From CAMQRS01 sp964370065 (GTDB lineage: Bacteria; Bacillota_I; Bacilli_A; Erysipelotrichales; Erysipelotrichaceae), in assembly GCA_964370065.1 (NCBI GenBank), contig CAYJGK010000018.1, forward strand, positions 1 through 35,986: DNA of 35,986 nucleotides. Reading direction: 5' to 3'. The position numbers and the translations under genes are program-made. Shown here piece after piece: positions 1-7,330 of the stretch. How positions within the stretch are numbered: position 1 is the first letter of the stretch; every line of letters begins with the position of its first letter. The notes under the pieces are model-generated. The model saw nothing but the letters and a program-made list of their open reading frames with translations, searched no databases and was not told where the DNA came from.

Positions 1-109
1 GCTTTCCTTAAAAAAACAAAAAAACAATAAAAGAATTGTTTGAATACCAAATATTCTTTAAAATTTGGTGAATAACCAGCAATGAATAAGAAGAGAAAAA
101 GGTATGCAA
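1..109. other. Left flank of the IS remnant, no gene
   Basis: AT-rich sequence with no credible coding region. It holds one weak hairpin: the arms ACCAAAT (46-52) and ATTTGGT (63-69) enclose a 10-base loop. No T-run follows, so it is not a convincing terminator. The last three bases (107-109, CAA) may be one copy of a target-site duplication for the adjoining insertion sequence. Confidence 0.4.
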
Positions 110-159
110 TGAACCGCACCCCAATAATTGGAGACAATTAGAAAGGGTGTGGTTTTTTT

Positions 160-1071
160 ATGGCAAAACTAACAAGAGGGCAACAAATGGAAGTGTATGA
201 GTTAAGAAAAAAGGGGAAACCATAGCAAATTTCAGTAATAATATTGGAAAGATAAATACAATATACATTTAGATTGATTGTGGTGCGTGATCTGATATTT
301 TAAGAAAATATAAAAATAATTACTATTCACCAACATTGAAACAGGGAGTAATTGATAGAGTACTAATACAAATGAATGTATTGTCTCAGTTTCTATAGAA
401 TATGGTTTGCTCGCACAGGAATCCTATTTAATTGGATACGCAAATATAAAAAATGGGATATAATGTCGTAGAACAAAAAGGAAGATCTCCAACTATGAAA
501 AAACAATAAAAAATTATGCGGAAATGACTGTAGAAGATAAAGTAAAATTTCTTGCAGATAAAACACTGTATTGAGAGACAAAAAAAGCATATCTAAAAAG
601 TTAAAATCCTCAATACCGATAGAGGGGCAAAAACGAAAGAAACTAAAGTCGTTGCGATTGAAGAATTTAGGAGTAATTTTCCTCTCTATATATTATTTCT
701 TATAGTGTTTCTAAAAGTCTCAATTTATTATAAATTAATGATATGTTAGATTATTCATAGTAATCAAGGTTGGCCATACCAACATTAAAGATATCAAAGA
801 AGATTAAAAGAACTAAGTATTAAACAAAATATGACTAGAGAAGGGAATAGTATAGATAATGGTTTAAAGGAGAACTTCTTTGGTATTTTAAAGGCATAGA
901 TGTTTTATGTATTTGAAAGTGATTATAGAAATACAGATGAATCAATAAGGGCTATTGATGAATATATAGATTATTAAAATAATGGAATCACAAATAAGAT
1001 TTATGGGTTTAACTCCATCAGAGGTTAGGAGAAACGCAATTCAACCAAACCCTAAAATAGTTAAGTTTTGA
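160..1071 (+). pseudogene. IS150-type transposase remnant (orfA and orfB fragments)
   Basis: Translation from ATG 160 gives MAKLTRGQQMEVYELRKKGK and then a stop. In shifting frames the sequence continues with the N-terminal helix-turn-helix part (YYSPTLKQ.., EYGLLAQES) and a Lys/Glu-rich stretch. From about 752 it carries the C-terminal part of the integrase core: HSNQGWPYQH, then MTREGNSIDNG, then ENFFGILKA, a stop and MFY, ending GLTPSEVRRNAIQ at 1071. The sequence between about 735 and 752 jumps from the end of OrfA to the second catalytic motif, so the region holding the first catalytic Asp is gone. The second catalytic Asp (HSDQG) has become Asn, while the Glu is retained. A functional transposase is excluded. 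Confidence 0.85.
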
Positions 1072-1096
1072 ATTGGTTCAAACAATATGAAATAAA

Positions 1097-1126
1097 AAAC
1101 CAAGCCTGAAATAATCAGCTTGGTTT
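1097..1126 (+). terminator. Hairpin after the transposase remnant
   Basis: Perfect 9-bp arms AAACCAAGC (1097-1105) and GCTTGGTTT (1118-1126) lie 25 bases after the transposase stop. The following T-run is poor (AATATAACGTTTTATTT). Such a hairpin is commonly found between the transposase gene and the right end in this IS group, so it is probably part of the element. Confidence 0.5.
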
Positions 1127-1286
1127 AATATAACGTTTTATTTATTTACCATGTCTACTTGACAAGGGTTAGTTTACAATACAGGAATCAATCCTTACGT
1201 TTAGCCTAATTCAACTTCTCCAATAATCGGGGTTCAGTTCATTATGATTTTATAACTTTTTTATGTTTGTTAACTACTAGAATTAA

Positions 1287-2603
1287 TTATTTGCCCCTTC
1301 TTTGATTGTAATGAGTGTTACTTTTAGAAGTTTTTTTCACTTTTTTTACACCAGCTTGGTTTTTATTTAATTTAGGGGATTTACTTTTTGTAGTTTTTTC
1401 CCTTTTTATTTTAGTCTTATCTCTATTTTTTGAAAAATTTTCTTGGGTGCGATTGGATGATTTAATAGTGGGTATTAATTGTTGCATTGGATAATCATGC
1501 TCTTGTACAACAGGGATTTCTTTACCGATTACCTTTTCTATATTTTTAATATATGCCTTTTCATTAATGTCACATAAGGAAATGGCTTTCCCCGATAATC
1601 CAGCCCTTGCCGTACGTCCAATTCGATGGACATAGGATTCGGATTCGTTAGGTATCTCATAGTTAAAAACAAACTCTAACTCACTCACATCAATGCCTCT
1701 AGCAGCGATATCAGTTGCAACTAATACTTGAATTTTAGAACTTTTAAATGCGGATAAAGCACGTTGTCTAGCATTTTGTGTTTTATCACCATGAATGGCA
1801 TCGCTTAATACACCATTTGCATTTAAATACTTAGCTAAGCGATTGGCATTTACTTTTGTACGTGTAAATACTAACGCACTGAATACATTTTGCGTGTGGA
1901 TAAGGTCAAGTAATAACTTTTTCTTATTTGATTTATCTACATGATATAAAGATTGCTCAATTTTATCCACGGTAGAAGAAACTGGGGATACTTCAATATA
2001 AGCAGGATTTTTTAATAAACTTTTCGCTAATTTTCCAATATCATTTGGCATTGTGGCACTAAACAATAAAGACTGCTTTTTATTAGGTGTTTTAGAAGTG
2101 ATTCTCTTCACATCATTTAAAAACCCCATATCTAGCATTCGATCCGCTTCATCCAAGATTAGAATTTTTAATTTAGATAAATCGACAAGTCCTTGTTGAA
2201 TGAAATCATTTAATCTACCAGGTGTTGCTACGATGATATCCATCCCGCTTTTTAAAGCACGTTCTTGCGCGCTTTGCTTTACACCTCCAAAAATGCAAGT
2301 GCTTTTTAAGTGCATATCTTTTCCGTATTCTTGAAAGCTCTGTTGGATTTGTACAGCAAGCTCCCGTGTCGGCGTTAAAACTAATGCACGCACATAGTTT
2401 TTGTTATGTTCTTTTAATAACTGTAAGGTAGGGATGGCAAAAGCGGCTGTTTTCCCAGTACCAGTTTGTGCACATCCTAAAATATCTTTACCCTGTAAAG
2501 CTATAGGAATTGCTTTTTCTTGGATAGGAGAAGCTTCTTTATATCCTTTTTTTATTAATACATTTACAATTTCTTGTTGTATTTTTAATTCATTAAATTT
2601 CAT
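1287..2603 (-). CDS. DEAD-box ATP-dependent RNA helicase (RhlE/CshA type)
   Basis: An ATP-dependent RNA-unwinding enzyme of about 438 residues. From the start at 2603 the order is: Q motif (FNELKI..GYKEASPIQEKAIP), motif I AQTGTGKT (45-52), Ia PTRELA (78-83), DEAD (151-154), SATMP (from 182), then ALVFTRTK, VATDIAARGID and HRIGRTARAG in the second RecA lobe. A Lys/Arg-rich tail of some 60 residues ends NQRRGK and would bind RNA. I chose ATG 2603 because family members begin MKFNEL at this point and a GAGA lies just upstream. An in-frame ATG at 2615 has no ribosome-binding site. Such helicases serve ribosome assembly and RNA decay, particularly in the cold. It is a single gene facing away from its neighbour, with an AT-rich upstream region. 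The subfamily cannot be fixed from motifs alone. Confidence 0.93.
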   Translation of the reverse strand: MKFNELKIQQEIVNVLIKKGYKEASPIQEKAIPIALQGKDILGCAQTGTGKTAAFAIPTLQLLKEHNKNYVRALVLTPTRELAVQIQQSFQEYGKDMHLKSTCIFGGVKQSAQERALKSGMDIIVATPGRLNDFIQQGLVDLSKLKILILDEADRMLDMGFLNDVKRITSKTPNKKQSLLFSATMPNDIGKLAKSLLKNPAYIEVSPVSSTVDKIEQSLYHVDKSNKKKLLLDLIHTQNVFSALVFTRTKVNANRLAKYLNANGVLSDAIHGDKTQNARQRALSAFKSSKIQVLVATDIAARGIDVSELEFVFNYEIPNESESYVHRIGRTARAGLSGKAISLCDINEKAYIKNIEKVIGKEIPVVQEHDYPMQQLIPTIKSSNRTQENFSKNRDKTKIKREKTTKSKSPKLNKNQAGVKKVKKTSKSNTHYNQRRGK

Positions 2604-2896
2604 AATATATCTCATTTCTATAAAAGTAATTTTGCTTACGAAATGAGCACTATTTCTTTTAAATGAAAATAATTATAACACTATATTCAATTATGTATAT
2701 ATTTTTTTATAATTTTATTATGATTCAATCAAAGGGAGGTATTGTTTTATCCTTTCTTTTTTTGATTGAACAAGCTTTATTGCATCTTTAGGTATAAATG
2801 GAGTCACTAAAATTGTGTTATAATTTTAATAAGAAAATAAGTAATATAGTTATTTATTATTTAATAGCTATATTACTTAAATAAGGAGGTGTGTTT
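2604..2896. other. Divergent intergenic region with two AT-rich inverted repeats
   Basis: No gene is seen. The first inverted repeat has arms TTCAATCAAA (2724-2733) and TTTGATTGAA (2761-2770). The second is a long hairpin, AAGTAATATAG (2839-2849) with CTATATTACTT (2868-2878), extendable inward to about 16 pairs. It ends just before the ribosome-binding site of the channel gene, so it would sit in that gene's mRNA leader. A TATAAT at 2819-2824 is a plausible -10 for the rightward gene, but I see no good -35. Neither repeat is followed by a T-run. Confidence 0.5.
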
Positions 2897-3316
2897 ATGA
2901 AGAAACTTAAATTATTGCATCAAATACTGGTTCGTACTAAGACGAATCACATACTAGTCAGTTTTTTGATTTTCGTATTTATTTGTGCTTATCTATTTAC
3001 ACTAGTCGAACCAACGTTTGAAACATATTCAGATTCACTATGGTATTGCTACGCTGTGATTTCTACTACAGGATTTGGACATTTATCAGCTGAAACAGCG
3101 ATAGGACAATTATTAAGTGTCACACTTAGTTTATATGCAATTGGTGTCATTGCAATGGTAACAGGGGTGTTAGTTAACTATTATATGGAAGTTATTAAAT
3201 TGCAGGAAAAAAACGCAATAGGAGAAATTTTGGATAATTTAGAAAATTTACCACATTTGACGAAAGAAGAATTAAAAGTAATATCAAAAAGAATCACGCA
3301 CTTACGCAAAAAGTAG
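2897..3316 (+). CDS. Two-helix potassium channel (KcsA-like, Ion_trans_2)
   Basis: A 139-residue membrane protein with the architecture TM1 - pore loop - TM2. TM1 is at about 19-37 (ILVSFLIFVFICAYLFTLV). The pore region holds the selectivity filter TTGFG at 57-61. TM2 is at about 72-96. A charged cytoplasmic tail of about 40 residues follows. There is no voltage sensor and no RCK nucleotide-binding domain, so this is a minimal tetrameric pore. The filter differs from the common TVGYG by Thr for Val and Phe for Tyr; GFG filters occur in genuine K+ channels. GGAGG at 2885-2889 is 7 bases before ATG 2897, which decides the start over the GTG at 2891. It appears to be a single-gene unit. Confidence 0.85.
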   Translation: MKKLKLLHQILVRTKTNHILVSFLIFVFICAYLFTLVEPTFETYSDSLWYCYAVISTTGFGHLSAETAIGQLLSVTLSLYAIGVIAMVTGVLVNYYMEVIKLQEKNAIGEILDNLENLPHLTKEELKVISKRITHLRKK

Positions 3317-3560
3317 CAAACGGATAGGAAGTAGGCTAAACAGGTGGCTAATGTGTAGAAGTAAGTTAGCACATTTATTTTTCTATATAGTTACGCATGA
3401 CGAAAATGAAAGGCAATGAATATTGGTAACCACAAGGTAGATTATTGAGAACTTGTGATAATTAGGCCTTTTAATAGTGCTATTTTGTAACCATGTAATA
3501 ATGCTAATACTAGGGAAATATCTAATCCTTTTAAAAAATGAAAAAAACATTGTAAACATA
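3317..3560. other. Intergenic region, possible weak terminator, no gene
   Basis: A weak hairpin (AATGTG 3350-3355 with CACATT 3370-3375) followed by TATTTTTC could end the channel transcript. The rest, about 3385-3560, has frequent stops in all frames. I specifically looked for a gene for the regulator that would bind the operator downstream and found none. Confidence 0.4.
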
Positions 3561-3589
3561 TTGACTTTTTTTGATATGACAGTTACAAT
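3561..3589 (+). promoter_or_regulatory. Sigma-A type promoter of the permease/redox operon
   Basis: TTGACT (3561-3566) and TACAAT (3584-3589) are separated by exactly 17 bases. Transcription would start near 3596, inside the operator cluster, leaving a leader of about 65 bases before the permease gene. Confidence 0.8.
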
Positions 3590-3630
3590 GAACATATCAA
3601 AAAATATTGATATGATGATTTTCGTATCAA
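3571..3630. promoter_or_regulatory. Operator cluster of four TTGATATG half-sites
   Basis: Half-sites alternate in orientation: TTGATATG (3571-3578), CATATCAA (3593-3600), TTGATATG (3607-3614) and CGTATCAA (3623-3630). The middle pair is a perfect 8-bp inverted repeat with a 6-base spacer, lying over the expected transcription start. The first half-site lies between -35 and -10. A TCAA/TTGA core in such a position is characteristic of ArsR/SmtB-family repressors, which leave DNA on binding metal or metalloid. The family assignment is inference from half-site shape and the downstream ArsP-type gene. No ArsR gene is in the window. Confidence 0.6.
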
Positions 3631-3661
3631 AAGATTGAATTAATCTTAGAAAGGATATATT

Positions 3662-4675
3662 ATGAAGACATTAGAAAGTGCATGGTTATTCATTCAAAAC
3701 CAAATATTAGGTATGCATTGGTTGAATGACTTAGTAGGAAATATTTTAGAAGCAGTGGGAATAGATTTAAATACACCGTTTGGCGGAGGATTGCAATTCT
3801 TCTTTTATGACATAATTAAGATTACAATATTACTTTGCGTATTAATTTTCTTTATTTCTTATATTCAAAGTTATTTCCCACCAGAGCGAAGTAAAAAAAT
3901 ATTAAGTCGATTTAAAGGAATCTGGGCAAACATTATCTCTGCCTTGTTAGGTACGGTAACGCCTTTTTGTTCTTGTTCCTCTATTCCATTGTTTATGGGG
4001 TTTACAAGTGCAGGATTACCAGTAGGAGTAACATTCTCCTTCTTAATTTCTTCCCCAATGGTGGATTTAGGAAGTTTAATACTATTGATGAGTATATTCG
4101 GTGCTAAAGTGGCGATTGCATATGTTATAGTAGGATTAATAATTGCTGTTGTTGGAGGATTGTTAATCGAAAAAATGGGAATGCAAAAACACGTCGAAGA
4201 TTTTATCTTAACAGCAAGTAATGTAGATATTGAATCAGATGAATTAACGAAAGCCGAGCGTATTGTATTTGCGAAAGAGCAGGTAACTTCTACATTTAAG
4301 AAAGTGTTTCCTTATATTGTGGTGGGGGTAGGAATTGGTGCTTTAATTCATAACTGGATTCCAGAAGAATGGATTACATCCGTACTAGGAAGTGAAAATC
4401 CATTTGGTGTTATATTAGCAACGTTATTAGGAATTCCTATGTATGCCGATATCTTTGGTACCATCCCAGTAGCAGAAGCATTGCTCGCTAAGGGTGCACA
4501 ATTAGGAACAGTATTAGCGTTTATGATGGCAGTAACAGCTTTAAGTTTACCTTCTATGATTATGTTAAGAAAAGCGGTAAAACCTAAGTTATTAGCTGTA
4601 TTTATATTGATATGCTCATCCGGAATTATTTTAGTTGGATACTTATTCAACATATTCCATTATTTATTCGTATAA
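3662..4675 (+). CDS. ArsP/YraQ-type permease (PF03773 family)
   Basis: A 337-residue integral membrane protein. Two homologous halves are visible. The first contains PFCSCSSIPLFMGFTSAGLP with CSC at 103-105, followed by SFLISSPMVD. The second contains LGIPMYADIFGTIPVAEALL (about 256-275). Hydrophobic helices surround both, with a cytoplasmic charged loop at about 170-212. ArsP members export trivalent organoarsenicals, and other members of the family have unknown substrates. Here the substrate is inferred only from family and from the thiol-redox partners downstream. AAAGGA stands 7 bases before ATG 3662. It is the first gene of a three-gene operon under an ArsR-like operator. Confidence 0.85.
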   Translation: MKTLESAWLFIQNQILGMHWLNDLVGNILEAVGIDLNTPFGGGLQFFFYDIIKITILLCVLIFFISYIQSYFPPERSKKILSRFKGIWANIISALLGTVTPFCSCSSIPLFMGFTSAGLPVGVTFSFLISSPMVDLGSLILLMSIFGAKVAIAYVIVGLIIAVVGGLLIEKMGMQKHVEDFILTASNVDIESDELTKAERIVFAKEQVTSTFKKVFPYIVVGVGIGALIHNWIPEEWITSVLGSENPFGVILATLLGIPMYADIFGTIPVAEALLAKGAQLGTVLAFMMAVTALSLPSMIMLRKAVKPKLLAVFILICSSGIILVGYLFNIFHYLFV

Positions 4676-4709
4676 CATTCATTTTTAAAATATAGAGGAG
4701 GACATTAAA

Positions 4710-5084
4710 ATGAACATTTTTGGATTTGGAAAAAAAGAGAAAAAGGTAACTGCGCCTTGTGCTTGTGGAAACGAGTGTGAAATCAGTGATATTGAAAAAG
4801 CTAGAGTGATTGTATTAGGAGCATGCTGTAAAAAGAGTAGTGAAAGTTTCGCAAATGTAAAAACGGCGGTAGAAGAATTAGGAATCAAGGAAGCGGTAAT
4901 TAATATTGGAGACAATGCACAAATTGCAAAATACGGTGTGATGTCTACTCCTGCTTTAGTAATTGACAGCAAAGTAGTTTGTTTAGGAAAATTAATTACA
5001 GTAGAAGCAGCAAAAGGATATTTAAAAGAATCTGCATTATGTACGGATACAGGATGCTGTAACAGTGGATGTGGATGTCAATAA
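4710..5084 (+). CDS. Cys-rich thioredoxin-like protein (redox-active disulfide protein 2 type)
   Basis: 124 residues with a small thioredoxin fold (thioredoxin_3 type): strand VIVLGACCKKS (33-43), helix, QIAKYGV, then STPALVID with the cis-Pro at 81. The usual CxxC at the start of helix 1 is replaced by Cys39-Cys40-Lys-Lys-Ser43, so a vicinal Cys pair and a CxxS arrangement remain. A Cys motif precedes the fold (Cys17, 19, 23) and a Cys-rich tail follows (Cys111, 116, 117, 121, 123), giving 11 Cys in total. This suggests metal or metalloid binding or thiol transfer. GAGGAGG precedes the ATG. The gene sits 34 bases after the permease and 26 bases before the disulfide reductase, so the three probably act together. 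Confidence 0.8.
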   Translation: MNIFGFGKKEKKVTAPCACGNECEISDIEKARVIVLGACCKKSSESFANVKTAVEELGIKEAVINIGDNAQIAKYGVMSTPALVIDSKVVCLGKLITVEAAKGYLKESALCTDTGCCNSGCGCQ

Positions 5085-5110
5085 TACAATAGAAAATTGA
5101 GGAAACAAAT

Positions 5111-6733
5111 ATGAAAATCATAGTTATCGGAGCCGTGGCAGCGGGAACAAGTGCTGCTGCAAAAGCAAGAAGAAAAGACGACCATGCCCAGATTACCATT
5201 TATGAAAAAGATACCTTTATTTCTTATTCGGGATGTGGAATGCCATACTTTATTGGTGGGGAAGTGGAGAGTGTTGATTCCTTAACACCAAGGACGCCAA
5301 GTTTTTTTAAAAAGAAATATAATATTGATGTGAAAATTGGACACGAAGTAGTTGCTGTAGATGTTCATACAAAAACAGTGCAAGTGAAAAAATTAGAAAC
5401 AGAAGAACTGTTTGAAGATCGCTATGATAAATTAGTGTTTGCAACAGGAGCACGAGCGTTTGTGCCACCTATTGTAGGAAGAGATAAAAGCCACGTATTC
5501 ACATTAAGAAACATCAATGATGCGATGGCCATTAAGAACTATATTGTAAGTGAGCAACCAAAATCGGTAGTCATTGCGGGGACTGGGTTTATTGGATTAG
5601 AGCTATTAGATAACTTAAAAGATATGCAAGTCAACATAGTAGAAGTAGCGGATCAAATTACACCTACTTTAGATAGTGATATGGCAAAATATTTACAGAA
5701 TAAAATGCAATCTAAAGGCGTGGCTATCCATACCGGTGTAGCGATTATGGCTATTCAAAAAGAGATGGTTTCTTTATCGAATGATGTAAACCTAGCTGCT
5801 GATATGGTTATTTTATCAACGGGAGTACGTCCTAATGTAGAGTTGGCAAAGCAAGCAGGAATTACATTAGGAATTACAGGAGCCATTAAAGTAGATCCTA
5901 CGATGAAGACAAATATAGAAGATGTCTATGCTTGTGGGGATTGTATTGAAACTTTTGCCTTGTTAACAGGGAAACCAACTTATCGACCATTAGGAAGCAC
6001 AGCTAATAAAACAGGGCGTATTGCAGGAGATAACTTAATTGATGGAGTGATGACATATAAAGGGAATCTAGGAACTGGTATTTTTAAAGTATTTGACTTA
6101 ACAGTTGCTCATACTGGATTAACTGAAAAAGAAGCACTTGAATTAGGGTATGATGTGCAAGTTTGCCATAACATTAAACCGGACAAGCCTGAATATATGG
6201 GTGGTAAAGAAATGTTGATTAAAGCGATTGCGTGTAAAGGTAGTGGACGTTTATTAGGAGCGCAAATTGTTGGGTTTGCGGGAGTTGATAAACGAATTGA
6301 TGTCATTGCTACGCTAGTGACCTATAGAGCAAATGTGGAAGATTTATTTGACTTAGATTTGGCATACGCGCCTCCATTCTCAACAACTAAAGATCCGATT
6401 CATTACACGGGAATGATTCTAAGTAATGCAATTCATACAAACCGTATGATGATAACGACCACACAACTAAAAAACTTTAGTGGTAAAATTCAAATCATCG
6501 ATAGTAGAAGTGCGCTTGATTTTGAGAAAAAAGGAACAGTTGCTGGGGCAATCAATATGCCGCATGCTTCGATTCGTAGCACATTAGATGATTTAGATAA
6601 AGAAGTAGCGACTGTTACATTCTGTAACAAAGGGGTAACGGGTAATGCTGCACAAAATATATTAATTAGTCATGGATTTAAGAAAGTATATAATTTATCT
6701 GGTGGACATAGATTTTATAAAGAAAGCAAATAA
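5111..6733 (+). CDS. CoA-disulfide reductase with C-terminal rhodanese domain
   Basis: 540 residues. The N-terminal flavoprotein disulfide reductase part starts with the FAD-binding VIGAVAAGTSAAAKARR. The single active-site Cys42 lies in YSGCGMPYFIGG, as in CoA-disulfide reductases rather than the CxxxxC of glutathione reductase. An NAD(P)H site (VVIAGTGFIGLELLD) and the FAD motif VYACGDC follow, and then the dimerisation domain. Residues of about 450-540 form a rhodanese domain (IIDSRSALDFEKKGTVAGA) with catalytic Cys505 in the loop CNKGVTG. Such fusions reduce CoA disulfide, persulfide or polysulfide with NAD(P)H (EC 1.8.1.14 type). The gene is last in the operon and its stop codon lies at the edge of the terminator stem. 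Context suggests it supplies reducing thiol power to the cassette. Confidence 0.9.
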   Translation: MKIIVIGAVAAGTSAAAKARRKDDHAQITIYEKDTFISYSGCGMPYFIGGEVESVDSLTPRTPSFFKKKYNIDVKIGHEVVAVDVHTKTVQVKKLETEELFEDRYDKLVFATGARAFVPPIVGRDKSHVFTLRNINDAMAIKNYIVSEQPKSVVIAGTGFIGLELLDNLKDMQVNIVEVADQITPTLDSDMAKYLQNKMQSKGVAIHTGVAIMAIQKEMVSLSNDVNLAADMVILSTGVRPNVELAKQAGITLGITGAIKVDPTMKTNIEDVYACGDCIETFALLTGKPTYRPLGSTANKTGRIAGDNLIDGVMTYKGNLGTGIFKVFDLTVAHTGLTEKEALELGYDVQVCHNIKPDKPEYMGGKEMLIKAIACKGSGRLLGAQIVGFAGVDKRIDVIATLVTYRANVEDLFDLDLAYAPPFSTTKDPIHYTGMILSNAIHTNRMMITTTQLKNFSGKIQIIDSRSALDFEKKGTVAGAINMPHASIRSTLDDLDKEVATVTFCNKGVTGNAAQNILISHGFKKVYNLSGGHRFYKESK

Positions 6734-6757
6734 GAGCGCGAAAGCGTTCTTATTTTT
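6732..6757 (+). terminator. Terminator of the permease/redox operon
   Basis: An 8-bp stem, AAGAGCGC (6732-6739) and GCGTTCTT (6744-6751), with one G-T pair and a GAAA tetraloop, followed by ATTTTTAT. The left arm begins within the stop codon. Confidence 0.85.
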
Positions 6758-6783
6758 ATGTTATACTAATGAAGAGGTGTATT

Positions 6784-7317
6784 ATGAAAGATTACGAGTG
6801 GAATAAACAATATGAAAATGCAACATTACGACTTATTCAAAAAAAAGATGCTTGCGCTTACTTTGAACAAAATTTTGTACAACCAGATGATGAAGTTTGT
6901 TATTATACAGGTGATGATACAAAGTATGAAAAATCACAAATTATTAAATTTGTTGAAAATTCGATAAGTAATAAACATCATTACTTATTTATATTGGTAA
7001 AGGAGAATCAAATAATAGGAGAATGTGTACTGAATGATTTTGATTGGCAACAGCAAAGTGCCAACATTCGTATCGCTATATTCGTAAAAAAATATAGAGG
7101 ATTAGGCTATGGTAGTTGGATGATGAAACAAGTATGCCAATATGCTTTTAATAATTTATCCTTGCAGATGCTCACCTTAGGTGTGTTTACAATGAATAGA
7201 AGAGCCATTCATATATATGAAAAAATTGGCTTTCAAAAAACAAAACAACCGGAGGAAGTAATAGTATACAAAGGAGAACAGTTCATAGAAATACAAATGA
7301 GTTATCATAAACAATAA
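6784..7317 (+). CDS. GNAT-family N-acetyltransferase
   Basis: 177 residues of the RimJ/RimL-like acetyltransferase type. The acetyl-CoA loop is RGLGYGS (105-111), preceded by the strand IRIAIFVKKY. The C-terminal part NRRAIHIYEKIGFQ is the conserved motif that closes the CoA site. The substrate cannot be told. ATG 6784 is preferred because AGAGGTG lies 6 bases upstream; the in-frame ATG at 6769 has no such site. A possible -10 TATACT (6762-6767) would give an extremely short leader. The methionine gamma-lyase gene follows after 13 bases, so this may be the first gene of that group. Confidence 0.85.
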   Translation: MKDYEWNKQYENATLRLIQKKDACAYFEQNFVQPDDEVCYYTGDDTKYEKSQIIKFVENSISNKHHYLFILVKENQIIGECVLNDFDWQQQSANIRIAIFVKKYRGLGYGSWMMKQVCQYAFNNLSLQMLTLGVFTMNRRAIHIYEKIGFQKTKQPEEVIVYKGEQFIEIQMSYHKQ

Positions 7318-7330
7318 AAGGAGAACGAAT

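Larger units (their letters stand above)
110..1241 (+). mobile_element. Degenerate IS3-family (IS150-type) insertion sequence
   Basis: The left end starts TGAACCGCACCCC at 110 and is typical of this group. It matches 21 of 25 bases of the reverse complement of 1217-1241 (TGAACTGAACCCC at that end). A second candidate right end lies at 1151-1176 (ATGTCTACTTGACAAGG...), the usual right-end style of these elements. With that end, CAA at 107-109 and CAA at 1177-1179 would be a 3-bp target duplication. Intact elements of this group are about 1.4-1.5 kb, so this copy is internally deleted as well as riddled with frameshifts and stops. The segment 1177-1241 may belong to a second, older remnant. The element is certainly dead; its exact right boundary is uncertain. 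Confidence 0.85.

Noticed and set aside
393..590. Minus-strand open frame of 65 codons within the IS remnant
   Set aside because: The plus strand here encodes recognisable transposase fragments. The minus product is low-complexity Phe/Leu/Tyr with no ribosome-binding site.
3383..3595. Minus-strand open frame of 70 codons upstream of the ArsP-type gene, considered as a possible regulator
   Set aside because: It is hydrophobic, has no helix-turn-helix, overlaps the operon promoter and operator, and resembles no ArsR protein.
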